The notes beneath the pieces are model-generated. The model saw only the letters and a list, made by a program, of their open reading frames with translations, did not search any database and was not told the origin of the DNA. DNA of 64,000 nt, taken from positions 62,001 through 126,000 of the forward strand of contig VSOZ01000004.1 in assembly GCA_009775095.1 (NCBI GenBank), read 5' to 3'. The position numbers and the translations under genes were made by a program. Positions within the stretch are counted from its first letter, which is position 1. Every line of letters starts with the position of its first letter. Positions 8,849-17,513 of the stretch are shown here, one piece after another. This stretch comes from Muribaculum sp. Lineage in GTDB: Bacteria > Bacteroidota > Bacteroidia > Bacteroidales > Muribaculaceae.

Positions 8849-9835
8849 ATGAACTACAGATTTTTCATTTATGCCGGTATACTGGCAAGCGCTACGGCCA
8901 TATGCTCTTGTCAGACGGAGAAAAAAGAGGTTGTCCTCGGCCCCAACCCGTTTATAACCCATATGTACACTGCCGATCCGTCGGCCCATGTATGGGATGA
9001 CGGACGCCTTTACATCTACGCGTCACACGACGTTGATCCGCCTCGCGGTTGCGACCTTATGGACCGCTATCATGTATTTTCAACCGACGACATGGTCAAC
9101 TGGACCGACCACGGCGAGATACTCAGCTCCGAACAAGTGGCGTGGGGACGTCCCGAAGGAGGTTTCATGTGGGCTCCCGACTGCGCTTACAAGGACGGCA
9201 CATACTACTTCTACTTCCCCCACCCCAGCGGAAGCGACTGGAACCAGACTTGGAAAGTGGGTGTGGCTACAAGCAAGTATCCCGACCGCGACTTCACTCC
9301 GATGGCTACCCCGATGGAGGGCGTGGGTGGCTTCGCGCTCATTGACCCCGCAGTGTTTGTCGACGATGACGGCAAGGCCTACTTCTACTACGGCGGCGGT
9401 GGCAAATGCTATGGCGCACCATTGAAAGACAATATGGTCGAACTGGCCGACTCACTTCAGGAGATGACCGGGCTTGAAGACTTCCATGAAGCATCTTGGG
9501 TCCACAAGTACAACGGCAAGTACTACCTGTCATATGCCGACAACCATGCTGAAAATGGTCGCGGGGCCAATCGTCTGTGCTACGCCATGAGCGACTCCCC
9601 GCTCGGTCCGTGGGAATACAAAGGTGTGTATCTCGAACCCACCGGCTGCGACACCAGCCACGGCTCTATCGTGGAATACAACGGCGAATGGTATGCATTC
9701 TACCACAATCAGGACCTGTCGGGGCAGGGCAACCTGCGCTCAATTTGCGTCGACAAACTCGAATACAACCCCGACGGCACAATCAAAGTCGTTCAACAGA
9801 CCAAAGGCAAAAGCAATGATGCTCCCAGTGCTTGA
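8849..9835 (+). CDS. GH43 family glycosidase (arabinofuranosidase/xylosidase-like lipoprotein)
   Basis: A 328-residue lipoprotein (Cys in AICSCQ) consisting of one five-bladed GH43 propeller. The three expected acidic residues are visible: base Asp in ADPSAHVW (about 42), the pKa-setting Asp in LIDPAVFVDDDG (about 166) and acid Glu in FHEASWVHKY (about 213). No carbohydrate-binding module follows, so the protein is a bare catalytic domain. GH43 enzymes release arabinose or xylose from plant glycans; which one is not decided by sequence. It is the last gene of the operon and is followed by a terminator hairpin shared with the convergent DUF3943 gene. The xylose operon at 57-62 kb could use a product of this enzyme. 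Confidence 0.9.
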   Translation: MNYRFFIYAGILASATAICSCQTEKKEVVLGPNPFITHMYTADPSAHVWDDGRLYIYASHDVDPPRGCDLMDRYHVFSTDDMVNWTDHGEILSSEQVAWGRPEGGFMWAPDCAYKDGTYYFYFPHPSGSDWNQTWKVGVATSKYPDRDFTPMATPMEGVGGFALIDPAVFVDDDGKAYFYYGGGGKCYGAPLKDNMVELADSLQEMTGLEDFHEASWVHKYNGKYYLSYADNHAENGRGANRLCYAMSDSPLGPWEYKGVYLEPTGCDTSHGSIVEYNGEWYAFYHNQDLSGQGNLRSICVDKLEYNPDGTIKVVQQTKGKSNDAPSA

Positions 9836-9859
9836 GCATGACATAGTGTATGACAATAT

Positions 9860-9887
9860 GAGGGCTGTACTTTTTGGTACGGCCCTC
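9860..9887. terminator. Hairpin between the convergent GH43 and DUF3943 genes
   Basis: Stem GAGGGCTGTAC / GTACGGCCCTC (11 bp, one GU) with a TTTTTG loop, 24 bp after the GH43 stop and 9 bp from the DUF3943 stop. There is no strong T tail, so termination may be partial. Confidence 0.5.
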
Positions 9888-9896
9888 AGTCGTTAT

Positions 9897-11387
9897 TCAG
9901 AGCTTGTAGGTGAGCATCAGACGGGCTGCTATCGAGGAAGAGGTCACGTGAGGATAGTCGCGGTAGTGGGTAGAGCGAAGGTAGTGAGAGAAAGAAAAAG
10001 TCATATAGAGCTTGCGCCACAGCCTCATGTCGGCACGTAGCTCCGTGACATTGAACGAAGCGGCGCTGTGGTCGCCCTGCACGTCGAGGGTACGCGGATC
10101 GCTGTCGGCGAGGTCGGTATTTTTATGATAGCCCTTCCATGTAAATAGTCGGTAATACTCATGGGTGATACCTACGGAGAAACGGCTCTTGTCAAAGACC
10201 ATGTTGGCACCGCCCTTTATCGAGAAGCCGCTCGCAAGATTGTAGTTGCGGCAGTCGACTGCGTAATAATCGGACAACACCGACCCGAGAATGACAGCGT
10301 TGGCATGGGCAAAGGCGTCAAACACCCATCGGTGGCGCTCTATATCGCGAAACATGACTCCGCAACCGAGGCTTGCCGGAATACCGAGCTTGTAGGGCAC
10401 CTTCGAAGAGCGCGTCGATATGGTATCGGAGTCATAGAAATCGAAGTGCTGATACAATCCTACGCTGAGACGATACTTGCGATGCTCCAGCAGCTCGCGG
10501 GCTATGAGACGCCCTTTTATCTCCAGCTGACTTAAAAACGGCTGCCCTTTCATGACATTAAGACATCCGCGGAAAGTGAAGTAGTCATACGGAACCGAAC
10601 TCTTTATCTCAAAACGGTCGCCATACTCGATGTTGACCTCGGCAGCGGCTCCGGCGCTTATGTCGTGTATCTCGTGACGGTACTGAAGCATACGTGCCCC
10701 GAGTGAAAACTCCATGGCGAGATTCGGGATGCCGAACACCCGTCCAAAGGTAGGACGCACGCGCCATGCGTCGCCGGTCAGTATTCTCGTCAGGCCCCTC
10801 ATTGGCGATATGATAAACGCCGCCGCCTCACGACCAAAACGTTCGCCGCCCCGCGCACGGTCGTCGAGCACAAAGTCGGAAGCACGGTAGCATACCTCGC
10901 CTATGCCCATACCTCCTATCGGAGTGGCGATTATGTCGTTGGTCGACGGATACTCGCACTCCATAAACAGCTCCCACATGGCACTCCCGGCGATAGAGAA
11001 CAGCCCCGACTGCCAATAGTTGTAGCCGTTGGAGCGCGCCGAGTTATAGTACAAGCTTCCGTTGTAAGGATGCAGAAACATATTAGTACCGAGTTTGTCA
11101 TTGTCCCACTTGAATCCCTTTTTGAAATTCTCCTTGATCGAGTTGAGCGATATGTATGCGAAATCGCCGTGCTGTATGTAACGGTCAAAAGCCCACAGCC
11201 CTATATTGAAGCCAAACACCTCGCCTGCGGCACGCCAGAAATGCCGGCGCCCGTAGTAAGCCACGTCTGCCGAGTCGGGCGCCACCTCCGGCACCACCGA
11301 AAGCTTTATAGGCATCTGGCCCCACACCGCCACAGCCGGCACAAGGCATAACACACTAAAGGCCATTCGGGCCAACCATCCTCTCAT
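9897..11387 (-). CDS. DUF3943 domain outer-membrane protein
   Basis: A 496-residue protein with a signal peptide ending near AVWGQ. The first half holds the DUF3943 pattern: FGFNIGLWAFDRYI, the NMFLHPYNGSLYYNSARSNG segment and GSAMWELFMECEYPS, followed by ISPMRGLTRILTGDAWR. The second half is made of alternating hydrophobic/polar strands with terminal aromatic residues (ending RLMLTYKL), as in an outer-membrane beta barrel. The function of the family is unknown. It is convergent with the GH43 gene and divergent from the transporter at 11471, with an inverted repeat in the 83-bp gap between them. Confidence 0.75.
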   Translation of the reverse strand: MRGWLARMAFSVLCLVPAVAVWGQMPIKLSVVPEVAPDSADVAYYGRRHFWRAAGEVFGFNIGLWAFDRYIQHGDFAYISLNSIKENFKKGFKWDNDKLGTNMFLHPYNGSLYYNSARSNGYNYWQSGLFSIAGSAMWELFMECEYPSTNDIIATPIGGMGIGEVCYRASDFVLDDRARGGERFGREAAAFIISPMRGLTRILTGDAWRVRPTFGRVFGIPNLAMEFSLGARMLQYRHEIHDISAGAAAEVNIEYGDRFEIKSSVPYDYFTFRGCLNVMKGQPFLSQLEIKGRLIARELLEHRKYRLSVGLYQHFDFYDSDTISTRSSKVPYKLGIPASLGCGVMFRDIERHRWVFDAFAHANAVILGSVLSDYYAVDCRNYNLASGFSIKGGANMVFDKSRFSVGITHEYYRLFTWKGYHKNTDLADSDPRTLDVQGDHSAASFNVTELRADMRLWRKLYMTFSFSHYLRSTHYRDYPHVTSSSIAARLMLTYKL

Positions 11388-11395
11388 AATACAAA

Positions 11396-11418
11396 TGCAT
11401 CATAAACTGTGTGATGCA
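11396..11418. promoter_or_regulatory. Inverted repeat in the divergent promoter region (possible operator)
   Basis: TGCATCA (11396-11402) and TGATGCA (11412-11418) form a 7-bp inverted repeat with a 9-bp spacer. On the minus strand it overlaps TGCATTTG, one base away from the -7 consensus TAnnTTTG, so a bound protein could block transcription of the DUF3943 gene. Confidence 0.3.
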
Positions 11419-11470
11419 ATAAAAACACTTGCGGGTGCTGATGTGTTCTTATTTCGAGTATCAAAAGAGG

Positions 11471-13171
11471 ATGGATGCATTTATCGACATATTGAGGCAA
11501 TATCCGGCGGTAGCGTTGTTTCTTACCGTGGGAACGGGATTTTTTATCGGTAAGATAAAATACAAGTCATTCTCGATAGGTAGCGTGACAGCGGTACTGC
11601 TTACCGGAGTACTCGTAGGGCAATTGAGAATACCTATGTCAGGGCCGTTGAAGACGGTATTTTTCATGATGTTTCTATTCTCGATCGGCTACAGTGTAGG
11701 ACCACAATTCTTCCGGTCGCTGCGCGGCTCGGGACTCAAACAGGTACTCTTTGCGGTACTTATGGGTTCGAGCTGCTTCGGAGTCACATTGTTGATAGCT
11801 TTACTGCTCTCTTACTCTCCGGGCGAGACTGTGGGCCTGTTTTCGGGTTCACAGACCTGCTCGGCCCTTATGGGAGTGGGAGGCGACGCTATAAGCCGTC
11901 TGCCGATAGCCGACGCACTGAAAGAGAGGGAATTGTCGATAATACCGGTGTGCTACGCCGTAACCTACATATACGGCACACTCGGTACTGTCATTATAAT
12001 CGGCAACTTCGGGCCCAAACTGCTCGGAGGTCTTGAGAAGGTAAAGCACCAGACAAAAGAGCTTGAAGCACAGCTCGACGAAAACTCTTGGGAGAATGAC
12101 CCGGCATGCGTAAACGCCCTGCGTGTCGCCGCATACCGCGCCTATAAGGTAGAAAACGACTTCTTCGCCCAAGGGAAGACCGTAAAGGAGACCGAAGCCC
12201 ACTTCAAAGCACAGGGATTGCCGCTATATATAGACCGAATAAAATCAGGCAAACGCATATACACCGCCACACCCGACCGTATAATACGCCAAGGTGACAC
12301 GGCCGTACTATGCGGACGCCGCGAATACATAGTGCAGGACTACGGTATGATAGGCCCGGAAGTATCGGACGAGAAGCTGTTATCATATCCGCTTGAGAAA
12401 ATACCCGTGCTCGTGACCAAACGCAGCGCCATCGGCAAGACAGCGACAACACTCGTAGCACAAAAATTCATGCATGGTATAATAATAGACTCCATCACAC
12501 GCCACGGCAACCGAATAGACTTATCAGACAACATACCCATAGAAAAGGGCGACACACTGCTTCTTACCGGACATCACACCCGACTTAAGTCGGCGGCATC
12601 GCGAATAGGACATATGGACCGGCCCACGACAAGCAGCGACCTGATGTTTGTCGGCCTCGCCATCTTTGTCGGCGGCGTCATAGGAGCCGTCACCATCATG
12701 TTCGGCGATATTCCGGTCAGCTTCGGCACGAGCGGAGGAGCGCTTATAGCGGGGCTGGTATTCGGATGGTTGCGTTCAAGGCGTCCGACTTTCGGGCATA
12801 TTCCCGAGTCCGCGCTATGGCTGATGAACAATCTCGGTCTTAACGTATTTGTAGCGGTGATAGGCATCGAGGCAGCGCCGTCGTTCATAGCCGGAATAAA
12901 AGAGGTGGGCCCCATGCTGCTTGTAGTCGGAGCCATAGGCACGTCGCTTCCGCTATTGTTCGGTCTATGGCTCGGTCACAAGGTATTCAAGTTTCACCCG
13001 GCCATCACCCTCGGATGCTGCGCCGGGACACGCACCTGCACGGCATCGTTAGGAGCCGTACAGGAGACGCTCGGCAGCACACTGCCGGCAATGGGATACA
13101 CAATAACCTATGCTGTAAGCAATATACTGCTTGTCATATGGGGTATGATAGCCGTACTGATAGTATCATAG
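11471..13171 (+). CDS. AspT/YidE/YbjL-type transporter with TrkA-C domains
   Basis: The start was placed at the ATG of MDAFIDILRQYP, directly after AAAAGAGG; the frame extends 14 codons upstream to 11429. The 566-residue protein has about five hydrophobic segments in each half flanking a soluble centre (about 195-365) with two TrkA-C/RCK-C-like domains (AVLCGRREYIV and LLLTGHHTRL ends). Repeated motifs in both membrane halves (FSGSQTCSALMGVGGDA; GCCAGTRTCTASLGAVQET) match the duplicated Asp-Ala exchanger domain. Studied relatives exchange aspartate for alanine or move dicarboxylates such as succinate; the substrate here is unknown. It is convergent with the GH2 gene. Confidence 0.85.
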   Translation: MDAFIDILRQYPAVALFLTVGTGFFIGKIKYKSFSIGSVTAVLLTGVLVGQLRIPMSGPLKTVFFMMFLFSIGYSVGPQFFRSLRGSGLKQVLFAVLMGSSCFGVTLLIALLLSYSPGETVGLFSGSQTCSALMGVGGDAISRLPIADALKERELSIIPVCYAVTYIYGTLGTVIIIGNFGPKLLGGLEKVKHQTKELEAQLDENSWENDPACVNALRVAAYRAYKVENDFFAQGKTVKETEAHFKAQGLPLYIDRIKSGKRIYTATPDRIIRQGDTAVLCGRREYIVQDYGMIGPEVSDEKLLSYPLEKIPVLVTKRSAIGKTATTLVAQKFMHGIIIDSITRHGNRIDLSDNIPIEKGDTLLLTGHHTRLKSAASRIGHMDRPTTSSDLMFVGLAIFVGGVIGAVTIMFGDIPVSFGTSGGALIAGLVFGWLRSRRPTFGHIPESALWLMNNLGLNVFVAVIGIEAAPSFIAGIKEVGPMLLVVGAIGTSLPLLFGLWLGHKVFKFHPAITLGCCAGTRTCTASLGAVQETLGSTLPAMGYTITYAVSNILLVIWGMIAVLIVS

Positions 13172-13197
13172 GGCCGATAAGGCAAACGGGCCCAATA

Positions 13198-15696
13198 TCA
13201 GTGAGCGCGAAGCTCAACTGATGTCGGGGTGAGTCCGGGCGATGTAGCTTTTACAGTTATAGCGCCGGAAGTGCCGTCATTGCGCACTATCAACAGAACC
13301 TTGCCGGCCATAGCCTTGCGCCGGTCGGCCTTGAAACGCTCAAGCGATATGGGGCTGCCGTTGTCGACACCTTCGTTACGTCCGGCTCCCGTCACTTCAA
13401 ACGTCACTTCATTGTCGGCTTCAGGACATATGTTGCCGTCCTTGTCAAGGATCTCGACAGTCACGAAGCTCAAGTCGCGTCCGTCGGCCTTTATGTCGAT
13501 ACGGTCAGGTATAAGACGTATGCGCGCCGGATCGCCGGCGGTATTAATGACCTGCTCGGCCACTACCTTGCCGTTCTTACGGCTGACAGCCTTTACCGTT
13601 CCCGGCTCGAAAGGTACGCGCCACATGACATGAAAATCATCGGGGCCCTTACTGCGCACGCCTTTAGACCGACCGTTGACAAACAACTCCACCTCATCGG
13701 CATTGTTATAGTAAGCCCATAAGTCGACCTCCTGTCCCGGCTTCCAATTCCAGTGCGGGAAGAGATGCAACACGGTCTTGTCGGGGCACCATTCGCTCTG
13801 ATACATATAATATACATCTTTCGGGAAACCGGCAAGATCGACTATGCCGAAATATGAGCTTCGCGCCGGCCAACCATATGGTGTAGGCTCGCCGATATAG
13901 TCAAAGCCGGTCCATATGAACTGCCCCATCACGTAATCACGGTCACGCACCTGACGGAGTGAGTTTTCATGCGTCGTGCCCCACGGCACATGATGGTTGT
14001 CGTAAGAAGAACATGCAAAAGAAGGATCGCTCCACGGTATGTCCCACCGCAACGGAGAAATGGTTATAGAATCGCTCGGCATCTTGTAGTGTCCGCGGGT
14101 CATAAGGCCCGATACGGTCTCTGTGCCGAGGAAAGGCTTTCCGGGGAAGTTTTCAGGCACCCCGTCATACCAAGCGTCATGATAGTTAAATCCTATAATG
14201 TCAAGAGCACCCGACTTAAACAGGTGATTGCCGGGGTCAGGCTCGTTGTTGCCGGTGGTTATGGGGCGTGTGGGATCAAGACTACGTACAATATCGGCAA
14301 GACGACGTGTAAGCAACGAATTGACTGACATCGAGTCGCTCTCCTGAGCCAGCTGCTCCTTGCCATGTCCGAAATTCAGTATAAGATTGGCCTCTTCAAG
14401 GCTTAGTGTATCGGCTGCGGCATCGCTCCACTGCTCAAGCACCTCATTTCCTATACTCCACATTATTATAGATGGATGATTGCGGTCACGCACCACAAGG
14501 TCAGTAAGATCGCGCTCATACCACTCGTCAAAGAAGCGCGCATAGTCGCGTTCGGTCTTGCGACGGCGCCACATGTCGAAGGCTTCGTCCATGACCAGAA
14601 TGCCCATACTGTCGCATAGCGCGAGCACTTCGGGAGCCGGCGGATTGTGAGAAGCACGATAGGCGTTTACGCCCATGTTTTTAAGTATCTGAAGTTGCCG
14701 TTCAATAGCACGGGTATTTACGGCCGCCCCGAGAGCACCGAGGTCATGATGCATGCACACCCCGTTGATCTTTATATTCTCGCCGTTCAGGAAAAAACCT
14801 TTTTCAGCGTCAAACGCTATCGAGCGCAGACCGGTAACCGTCTCGTAGCTGTCAACGACCTTTTCGCCCTCGACAATGTCGGTCACCACCTTGTACAGTG
14901 CGGGATCGGTCAATGACCATAGCCGCGGATTATCAATATGCAGTTCCTGAGTCAGCACCGCCGAAGAGTCGGCGGCCACAGAGAGCGGAGCCGAGGAAGA
15001 GGCCACTACCGCACCGGTGCCGTCGACAACGCGTGTATCGAGACGAAGCGATACGGGCTTGGCTGATGTATTGTCGACAGTAGTGCTGACCGAAAGGTCA
15101 GAGGAGTTCTTAGTGACATTGCGAGGCACGACATAGCTGCCCCATTGAGCCACATGCGCGGGCGACAACCGGCGCAACCACACATTGCGGTATATGCCGC
15201 AACCGGAGTACCAACGCGAATTGGGCTGATCGGAATTATCAACCTTAACGGCAATAACATTCTCGCCATCCTTTTTAAGATAGGGTGTCAGGTCATAGCT
15301 GAACGATGCATAGCCGTAGGGGCGTGTGCCCAGCTCATGACCGTTTATGTATACCGTGGTGTTCATATAGGCTCCGTCAAAGTCGACATAGACGCGCGAG
15401 TTCCTGTCAAGACCGGGGAGAGTGAAGGTCTTGCGGTACCACCCTATGCCTCCGGGAAGCGCGCCACCGCCTGTACCCGAGGGATTGTCCTCACTGAAAT
15501 CGCCCTCTATGGCCCAATCATGGGGCAGATCAAGGCTACGCCATGAAGAGTCGTCAAATCCGGGTGAGGCCAAGGCATCAGAATCACCAAGCATAAACCG
15601 CCATCCATCGTTGAAACTCACCGCACGGCTGTCGGCCGCACTCATCGACATCGCCACCACGGCAGCAAAAACCGCCATAAGCAAGAATTTTTTCAT
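13198..15696 (-). CDS. GH2 family beta-galactosidase-like secreted enzyme
   Basis: The start was set at the Met of MKKFLLMAVF, which opens a signal peptide; a longer frame begins at 15714. Domain order is that of GH2: sugar-binding jelly roll (about 25-200, with LPHDWAIEGDF and GGIGWYRKTF), Ig-like domain, TIM barrel (about 300-590) and C-terminal Ig-like domains. The acid/base Glu is in SIGNEVLEQW (about 418) and the nucleophile Glu in FLGTETVSG (about 525). SHNPP and the barrel Trp-rich motifs are intact. The most likely reaction is removal of beta-linked galactose from glycans in the periplasm; beta-glucuronidase and other GH2 activities remain possible. It is monocistronic, with a -7 element 54 bp upstream. 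Confidence 0.88.
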   Translation of the reverse strand: MKKFLLMAVFAAVVAMSMSAADSRAVSFNDGWRFMLGDSDALASPGFDDSSWRSLDLPHDWAIEGDFSEDNPSGTGGGALPGGIGWYRKTFTLPGLDRNSRVYVDFDGAYMNTTVYINGHELGTRPYGYASFSYDLTPYLKKDGENVIAVKVDNSDQPNSRWYSGCGIYRNVWLRRLSPAHVAQWGSYVVPRNVTKNSSDLSVSTTVDNTSAKPVSLRLDTRVVDGTGAVVASSSAPLSVAADSSAVLTQELHIDNPRLWSLTDPALYKVVTDIVEGEKVVDSYETVTGLRSIAFDAEKGFFLNGENIKINGVCMHHDLGALGAAVNTRAIERQLQILKNMGVNAYRASHNPPAPEVLALCDSMGILVMDEAFDMWRRRKTERDYARFFDEWYERDLTDLVVRDRNHPSIIMWSIGNEVLEQWSDAAADTLSLEEANLILNFGHGKEQLAQESDSMSVNSLLTRRLADIVRSLDPTRPITTGNNEPDPGNHLFKSGALDIIGFNYHDAWYDGVPENFPGKPFLGTETVSGLMTRGHYKMPSDSITISPLRWDIPWSDPSFACSSYDNHHVPWGTTHENSLRQVRDRDYVMGQFIWTGFDYIGEPTPYGWPARSSYFGIVDLAGFPKDVYYMYQSEWCPDKTVLHLFPHWNWKPGQEVDLWAYYNNADEVELFVNGRSKGVRSKGPDDFHVMWRVPFEPGTVKAVSRKNGKVVAEQVINTAGDPARIRLIPDRIDIKADGRDLSFVTVEILDKDGNICPEADNEVTFEVTGAGRNEGVDNGSPISLERFKADRRKAMAGKVLLIVRNDGTSGAITVKATSPGLTPTSVELRAH

Positions 15697-15749
15697 ATCT
15701 GTGTTTGCTCTCAATTTTTGTTGATTATAAATAGGTATTTTAGGTTATA

Positions 15750-15757
15750 CAAAATTA
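15750..15757 (-). promoter_or_regulatory. -7 element for the GH2 gene
   Basis: On the minus strand TAATTTTG matches TAnnTTTG exactly, 54 bp before the chosen start. It lies downstream of no other gene on that strand. No clear -33 element is visible. Confidence 0.45.
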
Positions 15758-15918
15758 GCAAGTATTTTTTTAACAGGCTGTATATAGGGCGATAGCAATG
15801 TTGTCAATGTGGGTACGATATGTTAATCCGCTAACAAACGAGTGCGTCGCACATGCACCAGCGACAAGACTAAATGCTCTAAATTTTGAAAATTATGCAT
15901 CATTTTGCCGCAAAAATA

Positions 15919-15949
15919 TTGCATATATAAAATATTTGATTTACATTTG
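15919..15949 (+). promoter_or_regulatory. Promoter of asnA
   Basis: TTG at 15919-15921, a 20-nt spacer and TACATTTG at 15942-15949 match the Bacteroidetes -33/-7 promoter. The expected transcript start near 15955 gives a leader of about 25 nt. Confidence 0.65.
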
Positions 15950-15978
15950 CATCATTAAACAACATAATGACATAAGAA

Positions 15979-17013
15979 ATGAGTCTTATTATTCCAGCCA
16001 AATACAAGCAGAAGCTGCTGCCCGAGACAACAGAGATAGCAATCAAGACTATCAAAGAAGGCTTCCAGACCGAACTCGCATCCGCACTCAATCTGCGCCG
16101 CGTCACCGCTCCGCTCTTTGTATTGTCGGGTACGGGTCTTAACGATGACCTGAACGGGGTGGAACACGCCGTAAGTTTTACCATTGACGCCATGGGGGGA
16201 GCCAAAGCCGAAGTAGTACACTCGCTTGCCAAGTGGAAGCGCGCCAAGCTCGGAGCCTACGACATAGCACCGGGATTTGGCCTCTACACCGACATGAACG
16301 CCATACGCACTTTCGAAGAGCTGGATAACCTGCACTCGCTTTATGTAGACCAATGGGACTGGGAAAAGACCATAACCGAAGCCGACCGCAATCTCGACTA
16401 TCTGAAATCGACAGCCGAGAAGATATACAATGTAGTACGCGAGATTGAAAAGCGCATCTACCGTCAATTTCCTCATATCACTCCCGTACTGCCCGAGAAA
16501 CTCACATTCCTCCATAGCGAGGAGCTTCTGCAGCGCTACCCCGGCCTCTCGCCACGCGAACGCGAGGCCAAAGCCGCCAAAGAGTACGGAGCCATATTTC
16601 TTATCGGCATAGGCGCTCCGCTAAGCGACGGAGAGCCTCATGACGGACGCGCACCCGACTACGACGACTGGATCACGCCCAACTCCGACGGTTATACCGG
16701 ACTAAACGGCGACCTCATATTCTGGGATCCGGTGCTTGAATCATCGTTTGAACTCTCGTCGATGGGCATACGCGTAAGTCCCGAATCACTGAAAAAGCAA
16801 CTCGAACAACGCGGTTGTACCGAACGCAGCAATCTGAAATTTCACAAAGCGCTGCTCGAAAACCGGTTACCACTATCGATAGGCGGCGGTATAGGCCAAA
16901 GCCGTCTGTGCATGTTCATCCTCCAGAAAGCCCACATAGGCGAGGTTCAGGCTTCGATATGGCCCGAAGAGCAGGTCGAGGCATGCAAGGCCGCCGGCAT
17001 CAATCTGTTGTAA
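15979..17013 (+). CDS. asnA: Aspartate--ammonia ligase (asparagine synthetase A)
   Basis: This enzyme makes asparagine from aspartate, ammonia and ATP in the cytoplasm. The 344-residue length is close to the family norm (about 330). It has the class II aminoacyl-tRNA-synthetase-like fold signatures: VTAPLFVLSGTGLNDDLNG, VHSLAKWKRAKL, LYTDMNAIR with DQWDWEK, and the C-terminal motif-3-like GGGIGQSRLCMF that contacts ATP. Glutamine-dependent AsnB is not in the window. A TTG-N20-TACATTTG promoter precedes it and a long hairpin terminator follows, so it is a single-gene unit. It is convergent with the phage-like operon. Confidence 0.97.
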   Translation: MSLIIPAKYKQKLLPETTEIAIKTIKEGFQTELASALNLRRVTAPLFVLSGTGLNDDLNGVEHAVSFTIDAMGGAKAEVVHSLAKWKRAKLGAYDIAPGFGLYTDMNAIRTFEELDNLHSLYVDQWDWEKTITEADRNLDYLKSTAEKIYNVVREIEKRIYRQFPHITPVLPEKLTFLHSEELLQRYPGLSPREREAKAAKEYGAIFLIGIGAPLSDGEPHDGRAPDYDDWITPNSDGYTGLNGDLIFWDPVLESSFELSSMGIRVSPESLKKQLEQRGCTERSNLKFHKALLENRLPLSIGGGIGQSRLCMFILQKAHIGEVQASIWPEEQVEACKAAGINLL

Positions 17014-17050
17014 TTATAATAATAACTTTTAGACCATAGCTTGTTGAATG

Positions 17051-17107
17051 TCGGGATTTAAGGCGAACCGGATATAGCAATAATATATCCGCGGCCTTAA
17101 ACCCCGA
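17051..17107. terminator. Long bidirectional terminator hairpin
   Basis: Arms TCGGGATTTAAGGC and GCCTTAAACCCCGA (one mismatch) close an inner stem GGATATA/TATATCC. It lies between asnA and the end of the phage-like operon and can end both transcripts. Confidence 0.7.
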
Positions 17108-17141
17108 ACTTTAAACTATTTTTATATAGGATCGTTACGGG

Positions 17142-17513
17142 TCAACGAAGGCGACGGCGCAACAACAGGATGAGGAGCAGCGACAGCAATACTCCTCCGG
17201 TTACAGGCAGTATATAGCGCGAGAAGCGTCGGATTATGCCATCATTCCGTTCACGGACCATGACTATAGTGTCGCCACGCTCCATGTAAAGAGTATCGCG
17301 AGAAGCGATATCACGAAGTATGACGCGAGTACGGTTTTCGCGCACCGTATCGCCCGTCAAGTCCACACTCACACTATCAAGCACATAATACAACATTTCA
17401 CGGTCGCTGACACGATATACAGAGTCGCGGCTTACCGAGTCGACGGGCCGATAGACGGTGCGTGCACACGAAAGTGCCAGCATCGCCACAATCAGTATCA
17501 TAATCCGGAGCAT
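17142..17513 (-). CDS. Small lipoprotein with C-terminal membrane anchor; possible unimolecular spanin
   Basis: A 123-residue protein with three parts: an N-terminal lipoprotein signal with lipobox LALSC (Cys16), a polar, beta-prone middle full of Asp, Arg, Ser and Thr (RDSVYRVSDREML, RENRTRVILRDIASRDTL), and a hydrophobic C-terminal segment (about 100-118) followed by RRRLR. An outer-membrane lipid anchor plus an inner-membrane C-terminal helix is the architecture of phage T1-type unimolecular spanins, which fuse the two membranes at lysis; the size is similar too. That identification is inference from architecture and context only. It overlaps the portal-like gene by 16 bp and is the last gene of the operon. 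The alternative is an unrelated envelope protein. Confidence 0.6.
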   Translation of the reverse strand: MLRIMILIVAMLALSCARTVYRPVDSVSRDSVYRVSDREMLYYVLDSVSVDLTGDTVRENRTRVILRDIASRDTLYMERGDTIVMVRERNDGIIRRFSRYILPVTGGVLLSLLLILLLRRRLR

